A stretch of DNA of 64,000 nt from Abelmoschus esculentus (Eukaryota; Streptophyta; Magnoliopsida; Malvales; Malvaceae). Made by a program: the position numbers and the translations under genes. Each line of letters begins with the position of its first letter. Positions within the stretch are counted from its first letter, which is position 1. The notes below the pieces were generated by a model. That model did no database searches and was not told where the DNA came from. It saw only the letters and a program-made list of their open reading frames with translations. The stretch lies in the NCBI GenBank assembly GCA_035048815.1, contig JAUCBN010000020.1, positions 5,835,501-5,899,500 of the forward strand. Reading direction: 5' to 3'. This document shows positions 41,107-56,200 of this stretch, piece by piece.

Positions 41107-44100
41107 TGTTTTGAAATGATTAAACCACTTAATCCCAATTTTAGAGCATTTTACTCGGTTAATTTCCAACGTGATCACTGTAAATCCCATTTCGATATGC
41201 ACACTTTATGCATAACAAAAGGTCCAGAAAATGAGATTCAATCCAATTTTATGATTTCAAATAGTTAATTATGGGCCTCTGAACACGATTAATCCACTTA
41301 ATGTCAATTCTAGATTATTTTACACAGTTTAACTTCTAATTTGATCACTATAAAACCCATTCAGATATGCACACTTTAAACCTAACAAAACGACCGCAAA
41401 ATAAGAATAAATCAAATTTCACGAGTTCAAATATTTTATTAGGGGAATTTGAAACAAATTTTACAACAACTTAATCTCCCTTTTAGGGCATTTTGCTCGG
41501 TTAAAGTTCCAACGGGTTCACTTAAAAGCCCGATTAGACATAAACGCTTTAAACCAAAAAACACACACAAAATGAGATTCAATCACATTTAATGAGTTCA
41601 AATAGTTAGTTATGGGCTTCTGAGTATGATCGAACAACTTAATATCAATTTTAGAGCATTTTTCTCGGTCGAAATTCCGATGTGTTCACTATAAGCTCAA
41701 TTAGATATGCACACTTTAAACCTAACAAAACGACCACAAAATAAGAATAAATCAAATGTCATGAGCTCTAATAGTTAATTATGGGGTTTTAAATCGAATT
41801 ACACAACTTAACCTCAATTTTAGAACGTTTAATCGGTTAAAATCCCGACGGTTTCACTAAAATGCCGAATTAGACATGCCCGTTTTAAACCCAACAAAAC
41901 GGCCACAAAATTATATTTAATCAAATTTCAAGAGTTCGGATAGTTAATTACGGGGTTTTGAATATGATTAGTTCACTTAATCTTAATTTTAGAGCATTTT
42001 ACTCGGTTAAATTTCAATGGGGTCACTATAAAGCTCAATTAGATTTGCACACTTTAAACCTAAAAAACGGCTGCAAAATAAGAATAAATCAAATGCCGTG
42101 ACTTATAATAGTTAATTGTTGTATTTTAAACCAAACCATAAAACTTAATCTCAATTTTAGAGTATTTTACACGGTTAAAATCCCACCAGTTTCACTAAAA
42201 CACCCAATTCGATATGCGCGCTTTACGCCCAACAAAACGGCCATAAAATGAGATTTAATAAAATTTCAAGAGTTCAAATCGTTAATTATGGGTTTTTGAA
42301 TATGATTAAACCACTTAAGCCCTATTTTAGAGCATTTTTCTTGGTTTAAATTTTAATATGTTCATTATAAGCTCAATTAGACATGCACACTTTAAACGTA
42401 ACAAAACGGCCGCAAAATAAGAATAAACTAAATGTCATGAGTTCTGATACTTAATTATGGGATTTTAAATCAAATTATACCACTTAACCTCAGTTTAGAG
42501 CATTTTACTCAGTTAAAATCCCAACGGTTTCACTACATCCAGGTTGGACATGCACACTCAAAACCCAACAAAACGGCCACAAAATGAGATTTAATCAAAT
42601 TTCATGTGTTCAAATAGCTAAGTATGTTTGTTTTGAAATGATTAAACCACTTAATCCCAATTTTAGAGCATTTTACTCGGTTAATTTCCAACGTGATCAC
42701 TGTAAATCCCATTTCGATATGCACACTTTATGCATAACAAAAGGTCCAGAAAATGAGATTCAATCCAATTTTATGATTTCAAATAGTTAATTATGGGCCT
42801 CTGAACACGATTAATCCACTTAATGTCAATTCTAGATTATTTTACACAGTTTAACTTCTAATTTGATCACTATAAAACCCATTCAGATATGCACACTTTA
42901 AACCTAACAAAAAGACCGCAAAATAAGAATAAATCAAATTTCACGAGTTCAAATATTTTATTAGGGGAATTTGAAACAAATTTTACAACAACTTAATCTC
43001 CCTTTTAGGGCATTTTGCTCGGTTAAAGTTCCAACGGGTTCACTTAAAAGCCCGATTAGACATAAACGCTTTAAACCAAAAAACACACACAAAATGAGAT
43101 TCAATCACATTTAATGAGTTCAAATAGTTAGTTATGGGCTTCTGAGTATGATCGAACAACTTAATATCAATTTTAGAGCATTTTTCTCGGTCGAAATTCC
43201 GATGTGTTCACTATAAGCTCAATTAGATAGATATGCACACTTTAAACCTAACAAAACGACCACAAAATAAGAATAAATCAAATGTCATGAGCTCTAATAG
43301 TTAATTATGGGGTTTTAAATCGAATTACACAACTTAACCTCAATTTTAGAACGTTTAATCGGTTAAAATCCCGACGGTTTCACTAAAATGCCGAATTAGA
43401 CATGCCCGTTTTAAACCCAACAAAACGGCCACAAAATTATATTTAATCAAATTTCAAGAGTTCGGATAGTTAATTACGGGGTTTTGAATATGATTAGTTC
43501 ACTTAATCTTAATTTTAGAGCATTTTACTCGGTTAAATTTCAATGGGGTCACTATAAAGCTCAATTAGATTTGCACACTTTAAACCTAAAAAACGGCTGC
43601 AAAATAAGAATAAATCAAATGCCGTGACTTATAATAGTTAATTGTTGTATTTTAAACCAAACCATAAAACTTAATCTCAATTTTAGAGTATTTTACACGG
43701 TTAAAATCCCACCAGTTTCACTAAAACACCCAATTCGATATGCGCGCTTTGCACCCAACAAAACGGCCATAAAATGAGATTTAATAAAATTTCAAGAGTT
43801 CAAATCGTTAATTATGGGTTTTTGAATATGATTAAACCACTTAAGCCCTATTTTAGAGCATTTTTCTTGGTTTAAATTTTAATATGTTCATTATAAGCTC
43901 AATTAGACATGCACACTTTAAACGTAACAAAACGGCCGCAAAATAAGAATAAACTAAATGTCATGAGTTCTGATACTTAATTATGGGATTTTAAATCAAA
44001 TTATACCACTTAACCTCAGTTTAGAGCATTTTACTCAGTTAAAATCCCAACGGTTTCACTACATCCAGGTTGGACATGCACACTCAAAACCCAACAAAAC

Positions 44101-47100
44101 GGCCACAAAATGAGATTTAATCAAATTTCATGTGTTCAAATAGCTAAGTATGTTTGTTTTGAAATGATTAAACCACTTAATCCCAATTTTAGAGCATTTT
44201 ACTCGGTTAATTTCCAACGTGATCACTGTAAATCCCATTTCGATATGCACACTTTATGCATAACAAAAGGTCCAGAAAATGAGATTCAATCCAATTTTAT
44301 GATTTCAAATAGTTAATTATGGGCCTCTGAACACGATTAATCCACTTAATGTCAATTCTAGATTATTTTACACAGTTTAACTTCTAATTTGATCACTATA
44401 AAACCCATTCAGATATGCACACTTTAAACCTAACAAAAAGACCGCAAAATAAGAATAAATCAAATTTCACGAGTTCAAATATTTTATTAGGGGAATTTGA
44501 AACAAATTTTACAACAACTTAATCTCCCTTTTAGGGCATTTTGCTCGGTTAAAGTTCCAACGGGTTCACTTAAAAGCCCGATTAGACATAAACGCTTTAA
44601 ACCAAAAAACACACACAAAATGAGATTCAATCACATTTAATGAGTTCAAATAGTTAGTTATGGGCTTCTGAGTATGATCGAACAACTTAATATCAATTTT
44701 AGAGCATTTTTCTCGGTCGAAATTCCGATGTGTTCACTATAAGCTCAATTAGATAGATATGCACACTTTAAACCTAACAAAACGACCACAAAATAAGAAT
44801 AAATCAAATGTCATGAGCTCTAATAGTTAATTATGGGGTTTTAAATCGAATTACACAACTTAACCTCAATTTTAGAACGTTTAATCGGTTAAAATCCCGA
44901 CGGTTTCACTAAAATGCCGAATTAGACATGCCCGTTTTAAACCCAACAAAACGGCCACAAAATTATATTTAATCAAATTTCAAGAGTTCGGATAGTTAAT
45001 TACGGGGTTTTGAATATGATTAGTTCACTTAATCTTAATTTTAGAGCATTTTACTCGGTTAAATTTCAATGGGGTCACTATAAAGCTCAATTAGATTTGC
45101 ACACTTTAAACCTAAAAAACGGCTGCAAAATAAGAATAAATCAAATGCCGTGACTTATAATAGTTAATTGTTGTATTTTAAACCAAACCATAAAACTTAA
45201 TCTCAATTTTAGAGTATTTTACACGGTTAAAATCCCACCAGTTTCACTAAAACACCCAATTCGATATGCGCGCTTTGCACCCAACAAAACGGCCATAAAA
45301 TGAGATTTAATAAAATTTCAAGAGTTCAAATCGTTAATTATGGGTTTTTGAATATGATTAAACCACTTAAGCCCTATTTTAGAGCATTTTTCTTGGTTTA
45401 AATTTTAATATGTTCATTATAAGCTCAATTAGACATGCACACTTTAAACGTAACAAAACGGCCGCAAAATAAGAATAAACTAAATGTCATGAGTTCTGAT
45501 ACTTAATTATGGGATTTTAAATCAAATTATACCACTTAACCTCAGTTTAGAGCATTTTACTCAGTTAAAATCCCAACGGTTTCACTACATCCAGGTTGGA
45601 CATGCACACTCAAAACCCAACAAAACGGCCACAAAATGAGATTTAATCAAATTTCATGTGTTCAAATAGCTAAGTATGTTTGTTTTGAAATGATTAAACC
45701 ACTTAATCCCAATTTTAGAGCATTTTACTCGGTTAATTTCCAACGTGATCACTGTAAATCCCATTTCGATATGCACACTTTATGCATAACAAAAGGTCCA
45801 GAAAATGAGATTCAATCCAATTTTATGATTTCAAATAGTTAATTATGGGCCTCTGAACACGATTAATCCACTTAATGTCAATTCTAGATTATTTTACACA
45901 GTTTAACTTCTAATTTGATCACTATAAAACCCATTCAGATATGCACACTTTAAACCTAACAAAAAGACCGCAAAATAAGAATAAATCAAATTTCACGAGT
46001 TCAAATATTTTATTAGGGGAATTTGAAACAAATTTTACAACAACTTAATCTCCCTTTTAGGGCATTTTGCTCGGTTAAAGTTCCAACGGGTTCACTTAAA
46101 AGCCCGATTAGACATAAACGCTTTAAACCAAAAAACACACACAAAATGAGATTCAATCACATTTAATGAGTTCAAATAGTTAGTTATGGGCTTCTGAGTA
46201 TGATCGAACAACTTAATATCAATTTTAGAGCATTTTTCTCGGTCGAAATTCCGATGTGTTCACTATAAGCTCAATTAGATAGATATGCACACTTTAAACC
46301 TAACAAAACGACCACAAAATAAGAATAAATCAAATGTCATGAGCTCTAATAGTTAATTATGGGGTTTTAAATCGAATTACACAACTTAACCTCAATTTTA
46401 GAACGTTTAATCGGTTAAAATCCCGACGGTTTCACTAAAATGCCGAATTAGACATGCCCGTTTTAAACCCAACAAAACGGCCACAAAATTATATTTAATC
46501 AAATTTCAAGAGTTCGGATAGTTAATTACGGGGTTTTGAATATGATTAGTTCACTTAATCTTAATTTTAGAGCATTTTACTCGGTTAAATTTCAATGGGG
46601 TCACTATAAAGCTCAATTAGATTTGCACACTTTAAACCTAAAAAACGGCTGCAAAATAAGAATAAATCAAATGCCGTGACTTATAATAGTTAATTGTTGT
46701 ATTTTAAACCAAACCATAAAACTTAATCTCAATTTTAGAGTATTTTACACGGTTAAAATCCCACCAGTTTCACTAAAACACCCAATTCGATATGCGCGCT
46801 TTGCACCCAACAAAACGGCCATAAAATGAGATTTAATAAAATTTCAAGAGTTCAAATCGTTAATTATGGGTTTTTGAATATGATTAAACCACTTAAGCCC
46901 TATTTTAGAGCATTTTTCTTGGTTTAAATTTTAATATGTTCATTATAAGCTCAATTAGACATGCACACTTTAAACGTAACAAAACGGCCGCAAAATAAGA
47001 ATAAACTAAATGTCATGAGTTCTGATACTTAATTATGGGATTTTAAATCAAATTATACCACTTAACCTCAGTTTAGAGCATTTTACTCAGTTAAAATCCC

Positions 47101-47206
47101 AACGGTTTCACTACATCCAGGTTGGACATGCACACTCAAAACCCAACAAAACGGCCACAAAATGAGATTTAATCAAATTTCATGTGTTCAAATAGCTAAA
47201 TATGTG
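41107..47206. repeat. Array block U28-U31, second run of the GATA-duplication haplotype
   Basis: U28 is a 1522-bp baseline unit that ends with 1516G and 1522T (42622 and 42628), just as U24 does. U29 and U30 carry the full marker set. U31 carries 285A, the duplication, 1119G and 1121A, but ends baseline, just as U26 does. The run therefore repeats U24-U26 with one extra inner unit. Duplications lie at 43225-43232, 44751-44758 and 46277-46284. Confidence 0.88.
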
Positions 47207-50200
47207 TGTTTTGAAATGATTAAACCACTTAATCCCAATTTTAGAGCATTTTACTCGGTTAATTTCCAACGTGATCACTGTAAATCCCATTTCGATATGC
47301 ACACTTTATGCATAACAAAAGGTCCAGAAAATGAGATTCAATCCAATTTTATGATTTCAAATAGTTAATTATGGGCCTCTGAACACGATTAATCCACTTA
47401 ATGTCAATTCTAGATTATTTTACACAGTTTAACTTCTAATTTGATCACTATAAAACCCATTCAGATATGCACACTTTAAACCTAACAAAACGACCGCAAA
47501 ATAAGAATAAATCAAATTTCACGAGTTCAAATATTTTATTAGGGGAATTTGAAACAAATTTTACAACAACTTAATCTCCCTTTTAGGGCATTTTGCTCGG
47601 TTAAAGTTCCAACGGGTTCACTTAAAAGCCCGATTAGACATAAACGCTTTAAACCAAAAAACACACACAAAATGAGATTCAATCACATTTAATGAGTTCA
47701 AATAGTTAGTTATGGGCTTCTGAGTATGATCGAACAACTTAATATCAATTTTAGAGCATTTTTCTCGGTTGAAATTCCGATGTGTTCACTATAAGCTCAA
47801 TTAGATATGCACACTTTAAACCTAACAAAACGACCACAAAATAAGAATAAATCAAATGTCATGAGCTCTAATAGTTAATTATGGGGGTTTAAAATCGAAT
47901 TACACAACTTAACCTCAATTTTAGAACGTTTAATCGGTTAAAATCCCGACGGTTTCACTAAAATGCCGAATTAGACATGCCCGTTTTAAACCCAACAAAA
48001 CGGCCACAAAATTATATTTAATCAAATTTCAAGAGTTCGGATAGTTAATTACGGGGTTTTGAATATGATTAGTTCACTTAATCTTCATTTTAGAGCATTT
48101 TACTCGGTTAAATTTCAATGGGGTCACTATAAAGCTCAATTAGATTTGCACACTTTAAACCTAAAAAACGGCTGCAAAATAAGAATAAATCAAATGCCGT
48201 GACTTATAATAGTTAATTGTTGTATTTTAAACCAAACCATAAAACTTAATCTCAATTTTAGAGTATTTTACACGGTTAAAATCCCACCAGTTTCACTAAA
48301 ACACCCAATTCGATATGCGCGCTTTACACCCAACAAAACGGCCATAAAAATGAGATTTAATAAAATTTCAAGAGTTCAAATCGTTAATTATGGGTTCTTG
48401 AATATGATTAAACCACTTAAGCCCTATTTTAGAGCATTTTTCTTGGTTTAAATTTTAATATGTTCATTATAAGCTCAATTAGACATGCACACTTTAAACG
48501 TAACAAAACGGCCGCAAAATAAGAATAAACTAAATGTCATGAGTTCTGATACTTAATTATGGGATTTTAAATCAAATTATACCACTTAACCTCAGTTTAG
48601 AGCATTTTACTCAGTTAAAATCCCAACGGTTTCACTACATCCAGGTTGGACATGCACACTCAAAACCCAACAAAACGGCCACAAAATGAGATTTAATCAA
48701 ATTTCATGTGTTCAAATAGCTAAATATGTGTGTTTTGAAATGATTAAACCACTTAATCCCAATTTTAGAGCATTTTACTCGGTTAATTTCCAACGTGATC
48801 ACTGTAAATCCCATTTCGATATGCACACTTTATGCATAACAAAAGGTCCAGAAAATGAGATTCAATCCAATTTTATGATTTCAAATAGTTAAATTATGGG
48901 CCTCTGAACACGATTAATCCACTTAATGTCAATTCTAGATTATTTTACACAGTTTAACTTCTAATTTGATCACTATAAAACCCATTCAGATATGCACACT
49001 TTAAACCTAACAAAACGACCGCAAAATAAGAATAAATCAAATTTCACGAGTTCAAATATTTTATTAGGGGAATTTGAAACAAATTTTACAACAACTTAAT
49101 CTCCCTTTTAGGGCATTTTGCTCGGTTAAAGTTCCAACGGGTTCACTTAAAAGCCCGATTAGACATAAACGCTTTAAACCAAAAAACACACACAAAATGA
49201 GATTCAATCACATTTAATGAGTTCAAATAGTTAGTTATGGGCTTCTGAGTATGATCGAACAACTTAATATCAATTTTAGAGCATTTTTCTCGGTTGAAAT
49301 TCCGATGTGTTCACTATAAGCTCAATTAGATATGCACACTTTAAACCTAACAAAACGACCACAAAATAAGAATAAATCAAATGTCATGAGCTCTAATAGT
49401 TAATTATGGGGGTTTAAAATCGAATTACACAACTTAACCTCAATTTTAGAACGTTTAATCGGTTAAAATCCCGACGGTTTCACTAAAATGCCGAATTAGA
49501 CATGCCCGTTTTAAACCCAACAAAACGGCCACAAAATTATATTTAATCAAATTTCAAGAGTTCGGATAGTTAATTACGGGGTTTTGAATATGATTAGTTC
49601 ACTTAATCTTCATTTTAGAGCATTTTACTCGGTTAAATTTCAATGGGGTCACTATAAAGCTCAATTAGATTTGCACACTTTAAACCTAAAAAACGGCTGC
49701 AAAATAAGAATAAATCAAATGCCGTGACTTATAATAGTTAATTGTTGTATTTTAAACCAAACCATAAAACTTAATCTCAATTTTAGAGTATTTTACACGG
49801 TTAAAATCCCACCAGTTTCACTAAAACACCCAATTCGATATGCGCGCTTTACACCCAACAAAACGGCCATAAAAATGAGATTTAATAAAATTTCAAGAGT
49901 TCAAATCGTTAATTATGGGTTCTTGAATATGATTAAACCACTTAAGCCCTATTTTAGAGCATTTTTCTTGGTTTAAATTTTAATATGTTCATTATAAGCT
50001 CAATTAGACATGCACACTTTAAACGTAACAAAACGGCCGCAAAATAAGAATAAACTAAATGTCATGAGTTCTGATACTTAATTATGGGATTTTAAATCAA
50101 ATTATACCACTTAACCTCAGTTTAGAGCATTTTACTCAGTTAAAATCCCAACGGTTTCACTACATCCAGGTTGGACATGCACACTCAAAACCCAACAAAA

Positions 50201-53200
50201 CGGCCACAAAATGAGATTTAATCAAATTTCATGTGTTCAAATAGCTAAATATGTGTGTTTTGAAATGATTAAACCACTTAATCCCAATTTTAGAGCATTT
50301 TACTCGGTTAATTTCCAACGTGATCACTGTAAATCCCATTTCGATATGCACACTTTATGCATAACAAAAGGTCCAGAAAATGAGATTCAATCCAATTTTA
50401 TGATTTCAAATAGTTAAATTATGGGCCTCTGAACACGATTAATCCACTTAATGTCAATTCTAGATTATTTTACACAGTTTAACTTCTAATTTGATCACTA
50501 TAAAACCCATTCAGATATGCACACTTTAAACCTAACAAAACGACCGCAAAATAAGAATAAATCAAATTTCACGAGTTCAAATATTTTATTAGGGGAATTT
50601 GAAACAAATTTTACAACAACTTAATCTCCCTTTTAGGGCATTTTGCTCGGTTAAAGTTCCAACGGGTTCACTTAAAAGCCCGATTAGACATAAACGCTTT
50701 AAACCAAAAAACACACACAAAATGAGATTCAATCACATTTAATGAGTTCAAATAGTTAGTTATGGGCTTCTGAGTATGATCGAACAACTTAATATCAATT
50801 TTAGAGCATTTTTCTCGGTTGAAATTCCGATGTGTTCACTATAAGCTCAATTAGATATGCACACTTTAAACCTAACAAAACGACCACAAAATAAGAATAA
50901 ATCAAATGTCATGAGCTCTAATAGTTAATTATGGGGGTTTAAAATCGAATTACACAACTTAACCTCAATTTTAGAACGTTTAATCGGTTAAAATCCCGAC
51001 GGTTTCACTAAAGTGCCGAATTAGACATGCCCGTTTTAAACCCAACAAAACGGCCACAAAATTATATTTAATCAAATTTCAAGAGTTCGGATAGTTAATT
51101 ACGGGGTTTTGAATATGATTAGTTCACTTAATCTTAATTTTAGAGCATTTTACTCGGTTAAATTTCAATGGGGTCACTATAAAGCTCAATTAGATTTGCA
51201 CACTTTAAACCTAAAAAACGGCTGCAAAATAAGAATAAATCAAATGCCGTGACTTATAATAGTTAATTGTTGTATTTTAAACCAAACCATAAAACTTAAT
51301 CTCAATTTTAGAGTATTTTACACGGTTAAAATCCCACCAGTTTCACTAAAACACCCAATTCGATATGCGCGCTTTACACCCAACAAAACGGCCATAAAAT
51401 GAGATTTAATAAAATTTCAAGAGTTCAAATCGTTAATTATGGGTTCTTGAATATGATTAAACCACTTAAGCCCTATTTTAGAGCATTTTTCTTGGTTTAA
51501 ATTTTAATATGTTCATTATAAGCTCAATTAGACATGCACACTTTAAACGTAACAAAACGGCCGCAAAATAAGAATAAACTAAATGTCATGAGTTCTGATA
51601 CTTAATTATGGGATTTTAAATCAAATTATACCACTTAACCTCAGTTTAGAGCATTTTACTCAGTTAAAATCCCAACGGTTTCACTACATCCAGGTTGGAC
51701 ATGCACACTCAAAACCCAACAAAACGGCCACAAAATGAGATTTAATCAAATTTCATGTGTTCAAATAGCTAAATATGTGTGTTTTGAAATGATTAAACCA
51801 CTTAATCCCAATTTTAGAGCATTTTACTCGGTTAATTTCCAACGTGATCACTGTAAATCCCATTTCGATATGCACACTTTATGCATAACAAAAGGTCCAG
51901 AAAATGAGATTCAATCCAATTTTATGATTTCAAATAGTTAAATTATGGGCCTCTGAACACGATTAATCCACTTAATGTCAATTCTAGATTATTTTACACA
52001 GTTTAACTTCTAATTTGATCACTATAAAACCCATTCAGATATGCACACTTTAAACCTAACAAAACGACCGCAAAATAAGAATAAATCAAATTTCACGAGT
52101 TCAAATATTTTATTAGGGGAATTTGAAACAAATTTTACAACAACTTAATCTCCCTTTTAGGGCATTTTGCTCGGTTAAAGTTCCAACGGGTTCACTTAAA
52201 AGCCCGATTAGACATAAACGCTTTAAACCAAAACACACACACAAAATGAGATTCAATCACATTTAATGAGTTCAAATAGTTAGTTATGGGCTTCTGAGTA
52301 TGATCGAACAACTTAATATCAATTTTAGAGCATTTTTCTCGGTTGAAATTCCGATGTGTTCACTATAAGCTCAATTAGATATGCACACTTTAAACCTAAC
52401 AAAACGACCACAAAATAAGAATAAATCAAATGTCATGAGCTCTAATAGTTAATTATGGGGGTTTAAAATCGAATTACACAACTTAACCTCAATTTTAGAA
52501 CGTTTAATCGGTTAAAATCCCGACGGTTTCACTAAAGTGCCGAATTAGACATGCCCGTTTTAAACCCAACAAAACGGCCACAAAATTATATTTAATCAAA
52601 TTTCAAGAGTTCGGATAGTTAATTACGGGGTTTTGAATATGATTAGTTCACTTAATCTTAATTTTAGAGCATTTTACTCGGTTAAATTTCAATGGGGTCA
52701 CTATAAAGCTCAATTAGATTTGCACACTTTAAACCTAAAAAACGGCTGCAAAATAAGAATAAATCAAATGCCGTGACTTATAATAGTTAATTGTTGTATT
52801 TTAAACCAAACCATAAAACTTAATCTCAATTTTAGAGTATTTTACACGGTTAAAATCCCACCAGTTTCACTAAAACACCCAATTCGATATGCGCGCTTTA
52901 CACCCAACAAAACGGCCATAAAAATGAGATTTAATAAAATTTCAAGAGTTCAAATCGTTAATTATGGGTTCTTGAATATGATTAAACCACTTAAGCCCTA
53001 TTTTAGAGCATTTTTCTTGGTTTAAATTTTAATATGTTCATTATAAGCTCAATTAGACATGCACACTTTAAACGTAACAAAACGGCCGCAAAATAAGAAT
53101 AAACTAAATGTCATGAGTTCTGATACTTAATTATGGGATTTTAAATCAAATTATACCACTTAACCTCAGTTTAGAGCATTTTACTCAGTTAAAATCCCAA

Positions 53201-56200
53201 CGGTTTCACTACATCCAGGTTGGACATGCACACTCAAAACCCAACAAAACGGCCACAAAATGAGATTTAATCAAATTTCATGTGTTCAAATAGCTAAATA
53301 TGTGTGTTTTGAAATGATTAAACCACTTAATCCCAATTTTAGAGCATTTTACTCGGTTAATTTCCAACGTGATCACTGTAAATCCCATTTCGATATGCAC
53401 ACTTTATGCATAACAAAAGGTCCAGAAAATGAGATTCAATCCAATTTTATGATTTCAAATAGTTAAATTATGGGCCTCTGAACACGATTAATCCACTTAA
53501 TGTCAATTCTAGATTATTTTACACAGTTTAACTTCTAATTTGATCACTATAAAACCCATTCAGATATGCACACTTTAAACCTAACAAAACGACCGCAAAA
53601 TAAGAATAAATCAAATTTCACGAGTTCAAATATTTTATTAGGGGAATTTGAAACAAATTTTACAACAACTTAATCTCCCTTTTAGGGCATTTTGCTCGGT
53701 TAAAGTTCCAACGGGTTCACTTAAAAGCCCGATTAGACATAAACGCTTTAAACCAAAAAACACACACAAAATGAGATTCAATCACATTTAATGAGTTCAA
53801 ATAGTTAGTTATGGGCTTCTGAGTATGATCGAACAACTTAATATCAATTTTAGAGCATTTTTCTCGGTTGAAATTCCGATGTGTTCACTATAAGCTCAAT
53901 TAGATATGCACACTTTAAACCTAACAAAACGACCACAAAATAAGAATAAATCAAATGTCATGAGCTCTAATAGTTAATTATGGGGGTTTAAAATCGAATT
54001 ACACAACTTAACCTCAATTTTAGAACGTTTAATCGGTTAAAATCCCGACGGTTTCACTAAAATGCCGAATTAGACATGCCCGTTTTAAACCCAACAAAAC
54101 GGCCACAAAATTATATTTAATCAAATTTCAAGAGTTCGGATAGTTAATTACGGGGTTTTGAATATGATTAGTTCACTTAATCTTCATTTTAGAGCATTTT
54201 ACTCGGTTAAATTTCAATGGGGTCACTATAAAGCTCAATTAGATTTGCACACTTTAAACCTAAAAAACGGCTGCAAAATAAGAATAAATCAAATGCCGTG
54301 ACTTATAATAGTTAATTGTTGTATTTTAAACCAAACCATAAAACTTAATCTCAATTTTAGAGTATTTTACACGGTTAAAATCCCACCAGTTTCACTAAAA
54401 CACCCAATTCGATATGCGCGCTTTACACCCAACAAAACGGCCATAAAAATGAGATTTAATAAAATTTCAAGAGTTCAAATCGTTAATTATGGGTTCTTGA
54501 ATATGATTAAACCACTTAAGCCCTATTTTAGAGCATTTTTCTTGGTTTAAATTTTAATATGTTCATTATAAGCTCAATTAGACATGCACACTTTAAACGT
54601 AACAAAACGGCCGCAAAATAAGAATAAACTAAATGTCATGAGTTCTGATACTTAATTATGGGATTTTAAATCAAATTATACCACTTAACCTCAGTTTAGA
54701 GCATTTTACTCAGTTAAAATCCCAACGGTTTCACTACATCCAGGTTGGACATGCACACTCAAAACCCAACAAAACGGCCACAAAATGAGATTTAATCAAA
54801 TTTCATGTGTTCAAATAGCTAAATATGTGTGTTTTGAAATGATTAAACCACTTAATCCCAATTTTAGAGCATTTTACTCGGTTAATTTCCAACGTGATCA
54901 CTGTAAATCCCATTTCGATATGCACACTTTATGCATAACAAAAGGTCCAGAAAATGAGATTCAATCCAATTTTATGATTTCAAATAGTTAAATTATGGGC
55001 CTCTGAACACGATTAATCCACTTAATGTCAATTCTAGATTATTTTACACAGTTTAACTTCTAATTTGATCACTATAAAACCCATTCAGATATGCACACTT
55101 TAAACCTAACAAAACGACCGCAAAATAAGAATAAATCAAATTTCACGAGTTCAAATATTTTATTAGGGGAATTTGAAACAAATTTTACAACAACTTAATC
55201 TCCCTTTTAGGGCATTTTGCTCGGTTAAAGTTCCAACGGGTTCACTTAAAAGCCCGATTAGACATAAACGCTTTAAACCAAAAAACACACACAAAATGAG
55301 ATTCAATCACATTTAATGAGTTCAAATAGTTAGTTATGGGCTTCTGAGTATGATCGAACAACTTAATATCAATTTTAGAGCATTTTTCTCGGTTGAAATT
55401 CCGATGTGTTCACTATAAGCTCAATTAGATATGCACACTTTAAACCTAACAAAACGACCACAAAATAAGAATAAATCAAATGTCATGAGCTCTAATAGTT
55501 AATTATGGGGGTTTAAAATCGAATTACACAACTTAACCTCAATTTTAGAACGTTTAATCGGTTAAAATCCCGACGGTTTCACTAAAATGCCGAATTAGAC
55601 ATGCCCGTTTTAAACCCAACAAAACGGCCACAAAATTATATTTAATCAAATTTCAAGAGTTCGGATAGTTAATTACGGGGTTTTGAATATGATTAGTTCA
55701 CTTAATCTTCATTTTAGAGCATTTTACTCGGTTAAATTTCAATGGGGTCACTATAAAGCTCAATTAGATTTGCACACTTTAAACCTAAAAAACGGCTGCA
55801 AAATAAGAATAAATCAAATGCCGTGACTTATAATAGTTAATTGTTGTATTTTAAACCAAACCATAAAACTTAATCTCAATTTTAGAGTATTTTACACGGT
55901 TAAAATCCCACCAGTTTCACTAAAACACCCAATTCGATATGCGCGCTTTACACCCAACAAAACGGCCATAAAAATGAGATTTAATAAAATTTCAAGAGTT
56001 CAAATCGTTAATTATGGGTTCTTGAATATGATTAAACCACTTAAGCCCTATTTTAGAGCATTTTTCTTGGTTTAAATTTTAATATGTTCATTATAAGCTC
56101 AATTAGACATGCACACTTTAAACGTAACAAAACGGCCGCAAAATAAGAATAAACTAAATGTCATGAGTTCTGATACTTAATTATGGGATTTTAAATCAAA

